NCBI GenBank assembly: GCA_944472155.2
Contig: OX235271.1
Span: 107,645,256 to 107,709,255, forward strand
Source of the DNA: Trichobilharzia szidati
Taxonomy: Eukaryota > Platyhelminthes > Trematoda > Strigeidida > Schistosomatidae
Length of the DNA: 64,000 bases
Direction of reading: 5' to 3'
Shown here: positions 10,727 through 22,384 of the stretch, one piece after another
How positions within the stretch are numbered: position 1 is the stretch's first letter
Layout of the letters: the number at the start of each line of letters is the position of its first letter
Notes under the pieces: model-generated
The model's input: only the letters and a program-made list of their open reading frames with translations
What the model was told of the DNA's origin: nothing
Database searches by the model: none
Position numbers and translations under genes: made by a program

Positions 10727-12190
10727 AAACTAAGTATTACTTATTCACAGTTAAGTTATATTCATACATTTGTATGATTATTTGTTTTTTTGGGGGGATT
10801 TATAAAGAAATTTCTAAGCGTCTAGTTCTACTCCATCTGTTTAATTTACTTTGCTTTTAGTCTGTTGAATTTATCACGTGCTACAAATGATACAGAAAAC
10901 CACTCTTATCACCGCTCTCATCACCGCCATTTGAGATATTCAACTCTTAACGCCTTCCAAAGGCTCATAGCTTTTATCCATAATGTACTGAATAAAATTT
11001 ATACACTTCTTCGTGCCGTCTGTTCAGTTAATCTTATATCATACGAGAAGATGGTTCCGAAAGGCTGGTTAGCTAACAAGTAATTGTCAACATTTGTTTT
11101 AATCACATGCAAGTAGTGAGAAAAAAGGATTAGCAAAATGTCTAGAATTGAAATGTGATTATCAGTCGAGCCATGAAGGCAAGATGAATAATCTGAATAC
11201 TTCTGATATTATCTCAACTAGAGCTTGGGAAAATTGTGGAAACAAATAGTAGTCAGAGTTGTGTCCATGTTTCATCAAAACTTAAGCAAATACTGAATAA
11301 GGCAGTATACAGAAGATGGGAGTTTGGGGATTTCTATTCACTGTGATATGATTTAGTCAATAGAGAGGGTGGAAATTATTTTCCATCAAAATTTATATTG
11401 GTCACATGTTTCAAAAGAAAATCCCTAGGAATTAGACAATAGTGTACTAATATATGCATGACTTCCTATAGTCTCTGTTACCTATATTTATTTTTTGAGT
11501 ATATTTCCATTATTTTATTTTAATTTAATTAGTTCTATTCATGTCAACGGTGTTTTAATGGATAAACTGACAATATTTTTGGGTTATTAGGTTTCTATCT
11601 TAGTTGTATGTTTCGTTAGCCAACATTTTTAGTTCACATCAAATAAGTTTTTATTTTCAGCACGAATGAAAATCATAATTTAAAATATCATTTTTTTGGA
11701 ATAAGTAATGGAACTAAACAAAACCAGAGAAATTATTAAACGGTTGAAGTTTGATTTTAGTAGGATAATAGGGAATTTATAGGAAAATTTTGAACAGTTG
11801 GACAATAATATCGACATCAGTGATAATTTTTTTTATTCCCCTCTGTCTTTCATTAATGGCGTCACCTTTAACTCATCCTTTAATGGTTCTTTAACTGACA
11901 TCACTCCGTGATCTAACTTCATGCCAGTCGAAAATCAATCTGATGTTTGTTGGTCGTTATTGATCGTCTCATATCTTGATGATTTCTGAGAAAATCTTCC
12001 GGTTGACTTTCTGGCATAACTCAACCTATTCGCTTACAATTTATCAATTCATGTATTCTACCTTTTCATCCTTATTGTTCCCCTTGTTCTTCCCTAGGCT
12101 CCTCAGAAAAGACTGTGTCATAATGTCTAGAACATTGAAGGCTGTAAGTGGGGTTAGCGGTGTGCCTATAACTCAAGTAATATTGCTGTT
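10727..12190. other. Unassigned AT-rich DNA
   Basis: Open frames at 10865-11083 and 11976-12221 show no domain I recognise. No convincing splice sites or repeats were found. Confidence 0.4.
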
Positions 12191-12193
12191 GAT

Positions 12194-12406
12194 TAACAAT
12201 TTGATTCTCGCAAGCATGTAGCTAAAGTTATCTTGTCTGATAGCAAACACACCATATATTCTCAACTTTCGTCTTGTATCCCTTCTGGTATTATCAGAAG
12301 AAATTTCATAAAAATTTATGCTCGTACGGCAAAACATAAACATTCAAGCATACCAAATTTAGCACGGGTTTATGCGAAGAGACAGATGTCAGAAAAGAGA
12401 GTTTAA
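12194..12406 (+). pseudogene. Coding-like fragment of unknown family
   Basis: An open frame with coding-like composition starts just after a stop near 12193 and ends with TAA at 12404-12406. It is rich in Lys, Arg, His and Ser, with stretches such as R-K-H-V-A-K-V-I-L-S-D-S-K and S-C-I-P-S-G-I-I-R-R-N-F. It lacks an initiating Met. The style resembles the C-terminal part of a retroelement polyprotein, but I cannot name the family. A chance frame is possible. Confidence 0.3.
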
Positions 12407-12659
12407 AGCTTTTATTCTGTAAATAAACACCAAATTATAACCAGTATTAATATATATACATATGATTCTATTAACTTTCAGTTTTGGCGGCTCTATTATT
12501 TTTACTGTTTCATGTATTTATTTATTTGGAAAAGGAGATAAATTGTTGCAACATGTGCAGCACTGAAAACTCTATTCTGCATAAAAAAGTATTGCTTGGA
12601 ATAAAGTGATTATTACTATTATAATATTATTACTACTATAATGACTAGTTTAAGAATGG

Positions 12660-13000
12660 AATGCCTGAAGTCCTACTCATAAGTCGTGACCAGTGGGGCC
12701 ATCAAGTTGGGTTTGTAGACAAATACTCGTAGGTGATACTGGATAGTAGTAGTACTACTACATATCATGAATTGTTCAGATGCATGGGCCACTGAATTCC
12801 ATCCCAGTGCCTGTATAGTACACTGGCTCACCCTGTAACCTGATGATCTTGGGTTCAGTCCTCGGTGGGGACATAGGTTCGTACTGCTGAAGCACCCCAA
12901 ACTAGAACGAAACGGCTGTTCCGTACTTCTTAGTCTACAGTTGTTCATGATCTAACGTGAAACCAATCAAATCCCTACAAGCCAACGCTTAAATACCCAT
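12660..13000 (+). repeat. Hammerhead SINE copy
   Basis: The tRNA-like head lies at about 12800-12870 with B-box-like GGGTTCAGTCCTC. The hammerhead fold at 12881-12926 reads GTACTG, core CTGAAGC, helix II region ACCCCAAACTAGAAC, GAAA, CGGCTG, TT, CCGTAC. This copy keeps C3, U4, G5 and A6 of the core but has lost A9 and the cleavage triplet. It shows that the family ancestor had a canonical CUGAnGA core. Confidence 0.65.
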
Positions 13001-13650
13001 CATTGACAAGTGTAATGTTATCCTTCTTGTAATTACGCAAAATGTGTCATCTGTTGTTTCAGTGTCTGTTAATAACAACTGCATTTCTTGAATTAGGTGT
13101 TCTCATCCATTTGTAATGTACTGATAGAGGCAAATTTCAAAGTATTATTAATAAAATTAAAATAAACGTGTTGGTCCTCTTGGCCTATAAATTGAAGACA
13201 GTTAAGCTAATCTTATTTAACAGCTTATATGATTTTTCCATTCACCTTTGATGACATTAAATCTTTCCAGATGAGGTTTGGTCAAAGAAACAGTTAGCTC
13301 CCTAACTGGAAATTTCAGAGCTTACTTATTAATATTAGAATTTATTTCCACAGTACTATACGATTAATTTGACTTTCGGTATTACTAAATGTAACTGACT
13401 CGATGAGCACAATTGTTTAAGCAGTGAAACATGGAAACTTGGAATCCTTATATATTAAAATAAATCCCACCGAATGCTTGACTGTAAAATAAGGGAAGAA
13501 TTTACCTTATGGCAACACCATTGGACTACATTAATAATCTGAACTATTCCGTATATTTGCATCAGCACATATAATGTAAGGAAAAGGGAAGAATATCATC
13601 AGTATCCTATTTAATAGGCGATTAAACTCGTGGTTTTCAATGGACAGGAG
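13001..13650. other. Unassigned AT-rich DNA
   Basis: No gene or recognised repeat is seen. Confidence 0.5.
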
Positions 13651-13659
13651 AACATTAAA

Positions 13660-13932
13660 GTTATCCAGAGTCATCACAGAATTCAACAGAGACAGCCAAA
13701 ACTGCCCCCGGTTGGTTCTGTTCTAATAAATGCACCCGTTCCCTTGCTGGTCAGGGCATAATTGCATGTATTAGCTCTAGAATTACTACAGTTATCCATG
13801 TAGCATATATGATCTAAGGAACCATAGCTGATTTAATGAGCCATTCGCGGTTTCACCGTTTTAAGGTATGTACTTAGACATGCATGGCTTAATCTCTGAG
13901 ACAAGCATATGACTACTGGCAGGATCAACCAG
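13660..13932 (-). rRNA. 18S rRNA gene, 5' end only (orphan fragment)
   Basis: The minus strand from 13932 begins with the universal SSU start CTGGTTGATCCTGCCAGTAG. It continues through the conserved 5' domain, including AAGCCATGCATGTCTAAGTA, GAATGGCTCATTAAATCAG and ATTCTAGAGCTAATACATGC, to about CTGGATAACTTTAATG. Similarity then ends, so roughly the first 270 nt of an approximately 1.9-kb gene remain. No other rRNA sequence follows. It is a dispersed rDNA fragment and not a working gene. Confidence 0.93.
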
Positions 13933-14650
13933 TTTATTCACACAGTGATACACCCATTGACTGGGTATTGGTTTTCAGGAGAACCAAACACACCCATCCC
14001 TGCCTCTTGCGAGACGAGACCGGCATGCAGGATCATCCTGTGGCGCAACCACTCGAGAGCCCTCTCCCTCGGTGGACCATTCGCACCGTTAGTATATTAA
14101 TGATAGGTAAGCATTGTTACGCCGATCGTTGATCGCGTCAATCAATTATGCACTGCATAGACAAGCCCAATAGAACTCATCTCGCATACAAGACTAGCCA
14201 AACGTATTATTATATGCAAAAGTAGCACGCATAGCATCGCTATAGTGACAATAGGCCCCTATAAACGAAGCCAGCAGCCACCAAATTCAATGAAATCGTT
14301 ATCCCTGCCAACCAATTTAGCATGCAAATAGTCTCTATACGTCTGCCAAGACTATAGAAAACCATACACAGTCATATAAGCGAGCAATGAGAACTGGCTA
14401 ACTCACGCTCATATCGTCTATATAGCTTATTCTGTGTTTACTATAGGATTTTAGGGTTTTAAGCAGGACAGCCTAGCAAGGGCGCTGTAAGGCCTAGACA
14501 AGCTCAAAACCCCATGGTCATAGACACCAAAACTCGTTTCACGCATTCCTCTATCATTTGGAAGCGTTTTTGAAATTTTCAATTTTTCGACGTTTTGGAC
14601 CCGAGTTTGGTTATTTAAACAAATATTCCACCCCCCCTTGACTATTTTCA
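13933..14650 (-). other. Probable 5' external transcribed spacer of the rDNA fragment
   Basis: This sequence lies directly upstream of the 18S start on the minus strand and has a base composition unlike the flanks, with GC-rich patches at 13990-14080. Its position makes it the 5' ETS, possibly with some intergenic spacer, carried along in the same insertion. The outer boundary near 14650 is set only by the change in composition after a C-run at 14631-14637. Confidence 0.6.
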
Positions 14651-14839
14651 CACGTGGTCATCCTTATTTGCATTGCTTGTGAATAATCTAAAGATTGGTT
14701 AGTATTCAGTGAAATTGCTTACTCTTACCAGATGTACACTGTGACAGTGAAAAAGAAGCTCCTTATCGAGAGATAAAATCTCGTTTTCAAAAGACCTAGT
14801 AAATGCAATAAATGAGTCATTTGCAGTCTCTGGTTAAAG

Positions 14840-15135
14840 GCTTGCTGTCAGGAACGTGAAGAAATACTCGCCGAAGACATTGGCTAGGGGTCGCGCTATG
14901 TCGTGAATTGGCAGAAGCTAGAATTCATGGGCTGGCCATTGGATCGGGTCCCAGTGCCTTAATGGTATACGAGCTCCCTTGTAACCAGATCTGGTGTATG
15001 AAGTCCTAAATAGGATGAAACAGCTATCCAGTACTCCCAGGTTTTCCAGTGATTCTCTAACTGATGTCAGCTCATGATGAAAATCCTGTAACCAATCAAA
15101 TCCCTACAAACCAACACTTGAAAACCATAATTTTC
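14840..15135 (+). repeat. Hammerhead SINE copy, damaged
   Basis: The 5' portion (TCGCCGAAGACATTGGCTAG), A-box-like region and 3' end (CTAACTGATGTCAGCTCATG) are present. The B box and the core of the hammerhead are deleted around 14990-15010, leaving GGATGAAACAGCTATCCAGT. Confidence 0.6.
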
Positions 15136-15355
15136 AACGTCTTGATCAAATGACGGTACGTGAAACATAAGATCATTCTTAATAAAACCCAATAATCTTC
15201 GTTACTGACCAAAACAAATAAGAGGATAGATACTATCAGGTGAGATAACATCAAACCATATGCTAACAGTTCTCATCCCTCAAAATCTATGCATACTGTT
15301 TAAACACTGTGACATCCAGACCTAATTCACAGTCACTGTTTATTATTCATTGTAG

Positions 15356-15512
15356 ATGGCAGGATTTCCAGTATCCTATGATAATCGATTCCTTCAAGCG
15401 TTATTCCCCGTTTCAAATATTGATGAAAATTTGAATTCACCTGAATCTTGCAGTATCCGAAATTCGTATAATACACAACTAATTTTCAAGCATTTTGGAG
15501 GCTTACACATAA
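15356..15512 (+). CDS. Possible coding exon of an unknown gene
   Basis: A 157-nt open stretch is preceded by a pyrimidine-rich acceptor (TTATTATTCATTGTAG) and followed by a consensus donor GTAAGT at 15513. It encodes about 52 residues beginning M-A-G-F-P-V-S-Y-D-N-R-F-L-Q and ending F-K-H-F-G-G-L-H-I, in phase 1 at the donor. Composition looks coding and no repeat similarity was noticed. I do not recognise the protein and found no partner exon with certainty. The Met may be internal, or it may start translation in a 5' UTR-joined exon. Confidence 0.4.
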
Positions 15513-16520
15513 GTAAGTGGAATAATTTTTTTGTAATGTTTTCCAATATATTTACCAGTTATTATTAGAAAATCATAAATGAGCTACCACTCTTAGAATA
15601 TTGATGGCTCGAATGGCATAAAGCCTTTGACACTAACACCTCCTGATGTATTTCTTGATCTAGAAAAGACTGTGAGCTTCCTACAGGTTACAAATACGCC
15701 TCACTGATGAGTGTCATCACGTACGAAATCTAAACCAAGTTGAAATTCTAGCTGTTTAGTTCCCCAAGTATGGTAGAAACTTAGCTGAAGCTCACAGTGT
15801 TCTTCCATCTTCCATGAAAATGTTGAAATGCATCAGTTCAAAATCGGATAATTAAAACATAAAACTAGACGTGTAATTAACTCCATTAACACATAAATCA
15901 TCAAAAGTTTGTTTATTTTATCACCTGAAACTTGGTCTATGAGAAAAAGCAAACAGACGCAGTAATGCATAACTCTGCAAAAACGCTCACATATCACTGA
16001 AATGTTCAAATCATTTATTTTAACAATACTGTATTTCTGGAAAGTGAATAATACATCATTTCAGAAATTATTTTTTTTATAGTGAGGATTTGTTTGGAAA
16101 TCGGAAGTTGCATTATTTATTGTTTAATAGTTTAAATCAAATGTCATGTGACCATAACAAAACGATACACTGATTAACAATGAAAGATTTAGAAGAAGTT
16201 TCGTTTATTTTATCAACAATTTACAAAGTTGGAATTTCAGACCAAAAAAGTCGCACATTACTTGACACTAAAATGATTTCATCTCAAAAGGAGGACATTT
16301 ATTTTGTAGCGAATGTCACTGTGGCTTTTTTTTCTCATAAAAATGGACCATAGTTGAAGAAATTCGTCTTAAACAAACAACTTTTTTCCGCTGCGTGCAA
16401 AATGTTGGAAGATATTTTCTGTACAGAATGATGAAATGGCATTAACAGTGTGATACACTAATTGGTAAGTTTAACTGAATTTCTAGAGAAATGTAGTGTC
16501 TTTAAACAAAAATATTTTTT
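15513..16520. other. Unassigned AT-rich DNA
   Basis: No gene or recognised repeat is seen. Confidence 0.5.
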
Positions 16521-16524
16521 CATG

Positions 16525-17085
16525 AGCTGACATCAGTTAGAGAACCAGTGGAAAACCTGAAGGAGTACTGGACAGCTGTTTCGTCCTAGTTTGCGACTCT
16601 TCAATAGTACGCACCGACCACAAGGGTTCGAACCCAGGACCTTCTGATTACAAGCAAGCTCGTAGACCATTCAGTAACTGGGACCCGATTCAGTCGTAAG
16701 CCCATGAATTCTGACTTCTGTCAATTCATAACATAGCGTGACCACTTCGCAATGTCTTCTTTGATGAGTTACTGCCTTACCCTACTGGTCACGGCTTCCC
16801 AATAGAACCCCAGGTTAACTGCCTGAATAGGACCAGTCGCTAGTGAGCATCAGATTAATTTTCAAGTATTGGTTTTTCAGGGAAGTTTTTTGAATGGTTG
16901 GAGGATTTCATTATGAGCTGGCCTTGTAACCAGAAGGTCCTGGTTTCAAATCCTTGCGGTGGGTGGGTACTGATGAAGAGTCCCAAACTAGGACGAAACA
17001 GCTGTTTTTTCTAACTGAAGTAAGCTCATGATAAAATCCTCCAAGCAATCAAACAAAATCCCCCACAAAATCGATACTTAAAGAA
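16525..17085. repeat. Hammerhead SINEs, inverted pair
   Basis: The minus-oriented copy (16525-16850) has B box GGTTCGAACCC (complement) and a complete 46-nt hammerhead fold at 16565-16610, with core position 3 = U. The plus-oriented copy (about 16910-17085) has GTACTG, core ATGAAGA, helix II and GAAACAGCTG at 16967-17006, but its helix I return strand is deleted. Confidence 0.7.
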
Positions 17086-17089
17086 ACAT

Positions 17090-17724
17090 TTTACCACAAG
17101 CATATTGTAGTTAATATTAAGATAATGGGGTTGACAGAAGAATTGTTAAAATTACTCACAATTACTCAAAACGTTCTTTTTCATTTGTAATAACCGCATT
17201 TTTTAAAAATTTGTTGATGTACTACCTTTGTTTCTTTTTACATTTTTCAAATATGATGCAGCGTTAGCTTCTACTATGTTATATGTCCTTTTGACGGTCA
17301 AAACAAATGGGATTCGCATATCACAATTCATATCATCCGTTTATACATTGACGATACTGTTAAGTAAGTAATACATACTTAGATATTTTAATGCCTATAT
17401 TTTATAATTTATGGGAAATATGATGCTGAATTCAAATGAGTTGTTTGTTAGTATTGAACCACTTGATATTTGAAATCAAAGATCTGCAGTTCGAGTTCCC
17501 TAGAAAGATATGTTTCTTTCATTTAAGAATTAGCTATTATGCAGAACGTTGTAAGATCAAGATTTTGTAACTTTCAATATACTTTGTGGTATTTTGGTAA
17601 CCTCAGCTACGTAACTTAATAATCACATTCCTGTAGTCATTTAGTTAAAAATCGATGTAAGGAATGAACTATCATAATCCAAATTGTTAATAACTGTGCC
17701 AGAAACATTCTTTTCATTGAAATT
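17090..17724. other. Unassigned AT-rich DNA
   Basis: No gene or recognised repeat is seen. Confidence 0.5.
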
Positions 17725-18635
17725 ATGAGTTACTTCTTTCAGCCGATTTTATGGTATGACCACCAACAAAAGACTCTAGAGGATCTGGATTTCGCAGATG
17801 ATCTGTGTTTAATGTCACACAAAGTCAAAGACTTACAGGAGAAAAACAACAAACTAGCTGAAGAATCACGCTATGAAGACAGGACTCCAGATGAACATAT
17901 AGAAGACGGAGGTGATGAAGATAGCCAAAGAACTGCAACAGCAACCAGCACCAATCACTATCAACAGGAGAGATTTAACAGAGGTTACTCCCTTCACTTA
18001 TCCAGACAGGAAGCATGGTTTCAATCACGGGCAGTCGGAACGGATGAGGATGTCAAAGCCAGTCAGAATCGGGAAGGAAAGATACGCCTTCATCAACCTG
18101 AAACCAGTTTGGAAATCTTCTGCTGTCACTCAGCATAAAGAAGAAGACTTGGATTTTCAACACAAATGTGAAGTCAGTCAGTTCTTATATACGAGTCAGA
18201 AACTTGCACTGCACGTCACGAAAAGGATTTTATCAACAGCTGCTCGCTTCACTGGCTGGCTCCATGCTCAAGATCAAATTGCCAGCCAGACAGACGGCCA
18301 GAAAGAATTAGCAACAAGAAACTCTGACGATGAACAAACCAACCAAGAGCCGATCGCTCAACAAATATGTAGGAGAAAATGGAGGTGGATTGGGTATACG
18401 TTGAGGAGGTTATCGAATGGCATCGCGTGCAATGCAGGCCATTGTTCGAGTTGAGTCCGAATGGGGAACGACGAGTGGGTCATCGGATCTAGGATGACAT
18501 GGAGGAGATGGTGTGAGGAGGAGGAGATGGGAGATTATGGACCCAGCTGAAGAGGACAGCAGAGAATAGAAGAAAGTGGAGATGTGTTGTTGAAGCCCTA
18601 TGTTCCACTGGGGACCCAAGGGAATAATAAATAGT
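17725..18635 (+). mobile_element. RTE-like LINE fragment (family B)
   Basis: It starts just before the RT catalytic box, L-D-F-A-D-D-L-C-L-M-S-H, where F-A-D-D replaces the usual Y-A-D-D. It continues with a frame-broken C-terminal region ending I-C-R-R-K-W-R-W-I-G-Y-T-L-R-R. The 3' end has GAAGCCCTATGTTCCACTGG and then AATAATAAAT at about 18612-18633. Several frameshifts are present, so the copy is dead. Confidence 0.75.
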
Positions 18636-18639
18636 ATAA

Positions 18640-19755
18640 TAACAGCTTATATAATTCTTTAGGTCATAAGAGATAAAACCAGTCAATACAGATGTGAAAA
18701 TTCTAAGGGTATTTACTATTCACCGTTCACAGTAAAAATAATTCACAACTAAGTCATTTGGTTCAAATAACTTGGAATCAGTAGAAGCATTCAAATGAGC
18801 TAAAAACTCTCACTAATCTGTTATGCTGTAAAGCTATGATACTAGAACATCTTGAGTACATATTTTTCCTCATTAGTGAATAGTTTTCATCATAAAAATC
18901 TGATCTCTAAAGTGACTATTTATTTTACTACAAAAACTGAGTTGTTTTGTTTTTATTGCAATTATTCGTCCACAATTAAACAAATAATTTGCTTTAAGAG
19001 AATAATATTTCACACGATGAAACACCAGATGACGGTTTAAAATCACACATAGAAAGTTTAATCTTAAGAAAGTTTTATCAGTGGACAAGTTTAATATTTA
19101 CTTTAGTTAAAACCGATGAATGGCTTTTTATTGTAAATATATTTTGGGAAGTTTTCCATTAAATAATATTTATTATGAGATAAAGGTGTGGTTGTTTTGT
19201 ATTTTGAAGATCTCGACCAATCAGCTAGAAAGTCAAATAAAACATTGAATCTTAACAGAGGTAAACAACAGTTCCAGCGGATCGAGATGGCACCGCCAAT
19301 TATTTTGTCTGCTTCTCACTATCTGCTCAAACCTTGAAAGGTCAGCATGATGTCAGTTAATAGGGGACTGAAGAATCGATAAAAAAACGCGCCGGAAATT
19401 ATACCTATAAAACTTTTATCAGAAAGTTCAAGATTAAACAAATCAAAACCAAAAAATAATAAATGTTTAGAAGACAATGGAAATGGAGTTGAGTATTAAG
19501 GACAAGAGGTGAATAGGATGATAGATAACTAATAAGTTATGTAACTGTGTAGTAAGTTCAGCTCAAGTTATTAAAACAAAAACAAGCAAAATTACATTAC
19601 AGCGGAATGGGTAAAGAAGTTGAAGCCAAAGATTACAAAATCAAATAAAAGAGAGTGTGAAGATGTCGAATTGTGAGGGCAAGGAAAGACTGATAACTCT
19701 TCCTTTCTGTATTTAAATCGTCATATTCTACACAATTGTTATTTTGAATTTCTGA
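18640..19755. other. Unassigned AT-rich DNA
   Basis: No gene or recognised repeat is seen. Confidence 0.5.
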
Positions 19756-19756
19756 G

Positions 19757-20171
19757 TGTGACTATTACTTCTCAGCATCTCAAGAATCAGGACTCTAGTT
19801 TCTCAGCAGAGTGTATTGTTTTGCCTGTGTAAAACAGAGTTCTTAACAATGCTGGTTTACAGCTAATTGGATCAAAAGTATTGAGATAATGGTCCATTCC
19901 ACGTGGGCTTTTGATGAGTGGATCTTTGAAGACTTTTATCTTCTAAACGGTGCACGATGTCGTCAAGAAAATGCAGCTTCTCATTACTTCCATATGCCAT
20001 AGTAAAGTGAATGTTTTCATGTGGGTCAATGAACAGTGTACGTGGGTAGGACGCATGATTACAATTGTTGCATAATACAAATGAATTAGTAAATCGATGG
20101 CAACAATTAAGAGCCTGTATCGATAAAAATACAAGGTAATAAGTTTGGTAAATTAGGTTTTCAAATTGCAC
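19757..20171 (-). pseudogene. Reverse-transcriptase fragment, probably Penelope-like
   Basis: The minus-strand frame contains L-H-F-L-D-D-I-V-H-R, L-Q-R-S-T-H-Q-K-P-T-W-N-G and then, after a stop, L-L-R-T-L-F-Y and K-L-E-S. This matches the pattern F-L-D-V-x-x-x-R, then R-K-P-T, then K-R-N-L, found after the catalytic palm in the PLE copy at 28.2 kb. The catalytic box itself is absent. Confidence 0.5.
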
Positions 20172-20281
20172 TTGAGTGTACAGTCCGTTGACTATGTGTA
20201 CGCTGTTACAAAACTTTGAGCCTAACGAGAGGAGTTGTCTCTAAAGAATCCAAAAAGGATAGAAAAGTTATTATGAAGATT

Positions 20282-20350
20282 TATGATTATGGTTTATGGA
20301 GATCAGTCGAAATCTCCCTGCAACTTCTACAGGCTTTATACCTACTAAAA
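20282..20350 (+). repeat. Left copy of long direct repeat around a SINE
   Basis: This stretch of about 65-70 bp, containing TTTATGGAGATCAGT and CTTCTACAGGC, recurs directly at 20592-20655 after the SINE, with a few single-base indels. Confidence 0.8.
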
Positions 20351-20361
20351 CACATATTTGA

Positions 20362-20591
20362 GCGTCGGTGGCACAGCGGTTAGGACGCTCACCGACCATG
20401 CACATGGTCCGAGGTTCGATCCTCGGCCGACGCACTCCTTTACCCCGCTAAGCCAGAAATAAAGCTGGTAAAGAGGAAAGGTTGGGCATGAGGCTAGCAA
20501 CCCCATCCTGTAAAAGTAAACACTGCTACAGAAACTTCAAGCCTCTAGCTTGAAGCCCTATGTTCCACTGGGAACGTGAAGGAATAAAAAA
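20362..20591 (+). mobile_element. tRNA-headed SINE (family G), best-preserved copy
   Basis: The head at 20362-20433 can form a near-complete tRNA. The acceptor stem GCGTCGG pairs with CCGACGC over all 7 bp, and a 5-bp T arm (CGAGG/CCTCG) encloses TTCGAT. B box GAGGTTCGATCC lies at 20411-20422. The body includes AAGAGGAAAGGTTGGGCATG and the tail GAAGCCCTATGTTCCACTGG with an A-rich end. The tail is shared with RTE family B. The flanking direct repeats of about 65 bp are much longer than those around the 7.9 and 36.6 kb copies. Confidence 0.88.
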
Positions 20592-20655
20592 AATGATTAT
20601 GTTTATGGAGATCAGTGGAATCTCCCTGAACTTCTACAGGCTTATATATAAAACC
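20592..20655 (+). repeat. Right copy of long direct repeat around a SINE
   Basis: This is the direct copy of 20282-20350, with short indels, beginning immediately after the A-rich SINE end. Confidence 0.8.
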
Positions 20656-20936
20656 ATTATTGAAACAAAAATGTCTAAATTCCAAAAGGTAAAATTAAGC
20701 ACACAGATTGTTAGATGACAGATTTTTTCTATAGTGGTTGACATTTACTTTAGAAATAATAAAGATGAAGAGAATTTTAGATAAATTATCTTACACTGAA
20801 AATTACTGACTATTTTTCACTAGTTGTTCAACTCAGTATTAATTAGTGTCAACTGATTTAAATTGAATCAACTTAAAATATATTGATATGCATTAACTTT
20901 TATGTTTTTCTACTTTTTACTTTTTTTTCTATAAAG

Positions 20937-21139
20937 TTCATCTGTCAACAATGAAACATTTTGATCGGATCACTTATATTTATACTTTACTAACAATTAT
21001 CACATTCATATGTTACGCAAAGCTTTCAAGTACACAAACTAAAAGTTGGATTATAACCACTAAAAATTATATCCTCAATAGTTTAAAACCACAGATTACA
21101 AATTACCCGCCTACAAATGAAACAGTAAAACAACAATAA
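20937..21139 (+). CDS. Possible 3'-terminal exon of an unknown membrane protein
   Basis: A long pyrimidine tract (20909-20930) and an AG at 20935-20936 precede an open stretch that ends in TAA at 21137-21139, overlapping an AATAAA hexamer at 21135-21140. The frame contains M-K-H-F-D-R-I-T-Y-I-Y, then a hydrophobic segment (L-L-T-I-I-T-F-I-C-Y-A) that could span a membrane, then a Thr/Asn-rich tail. I do not recognise it. Low-complexity AT-rich DNA could give this by chance. Confidence 0.3.
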
Positions 21140-21144
21140 AAAAT

Positions 21145-22384
21145 GAACATTTTACCCTACTGAAATTTATCTCAAATCTCCGCTTAAACTACACAGAATG
21201 ATAATGAAGAAAACAAAATAGATTGACTTTTTTTCTATGTAAAAGATTTTATTCACTGTCAAACAATTTTCTTTGTCAATTAGAGCCATTAGTAATCCCC
21301 AATAATGGACAATTAAAAGTGACGAGTGGTTGGTAAGAGAAGAGAATGTTCTGTCATTCATTTTATATCCTTGTTTTTGTACTTTTCCACTTACAACACT
21401 TATTTGAAATTAATTTTCAAATCGTCATTTACTTGCCTTTTGTTTTATCCAATTATCAAATAAAACAGATCATTATATGAATCATTTTGAAAGTGAAAGT
21501 TTCTCCACTTGATCTTTGCTTTTTGTTGTTATTGTTGTTGCTGTTGTTGTTGTTGTTTGAATCATGACGCATTTATACGTGTTTGTCTCTGTAACACATT
21601 TGTTCGCATTTGAAGGAAACACTTTTTTATGCTTACCGCACTAGTGTTTTGCTTCTTTCCCTAAAAATCTTTTCAAAAATGCAGAAATTATTAAGACAGA
21701 TTTTGTACAGCATTATTATTATTATTCTTATCACTATTTCGACCAGAATGTGAAATTTATTCGGTTTCATTTGTGGCTTTCTAAATTTCAAGCAAATATT
21801 TTTATTTGAATTCCTCTAAAGAATTTTCAGTGTGGATCGGTGTTGTTCCTCTAACTTTCGGTTTCTGTTCACTTTGCTTCTACTTCACTTTAGAAGTGAT
21901 TCGACAAAGCATTTACTGGTTAAATGTGTATAATAAATGTGAATTAATTTCATTTATTTTCGAAAATGTTTACGTACACATGTGCTGTAATCGATCCTTT
22001 TAGTGTTTAAGAAAAAAATAAACTGTAGATATTTGGAGTACTTTTATCGAATTTGAAGACTGAGCTGTATAGATCAGTGAATAATGTGATACTCTGAGGA
22101 TGCAGAGTAACCTAACGCCTTAATTTATTTCATATTTTCCTATAATTAAGGATATGCTAAGAATACAGAAAAAGGTTTGGCTTTAAATACTCCCATAGAT
22201 ATCTGGGAGTGTTACATCACATCCAAGTACAAAGATAAAGTAACGAAGAGATTTTGCAGCTTAAGTGGATGTGTTTAGTGTTATTGAGCGTTTTCAGGTG
22301 CAAGATTTCATCACTGACTTATTAGACAATCCAAAAACATAAAATATACCCATTTATATTCGTTAATAGGAAAAAGCATTTCTG
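21145..22384. other. Unassigned AT-rich DNA with a GTT tract
   Basis: A TTG/GTT-rich microsatellite lies at about 21522-21557. An open frame at 21806-22003 includes a hydrophobic stretch (W-I-G-V-V-P-L-T-F-G-F-C), but no splice signal or family is convincing. Confidence 0.4.

Noticed and set aside
10865..12221. Open frames of 70-80 codons as small genes
   Set aside because: No splice context, conserved motif or composition bias separates them from random AT-rich frames.
20362..20433. Functional tRNA gene
   Set aside because: The cloverleaf is good, but it is the head of a dispersed SINE with copies at 5.3, 7.9 and 36.6 kb and a LINE-type tail. There is no pol III terminator directly after it, and the anticodon arm is irregular.
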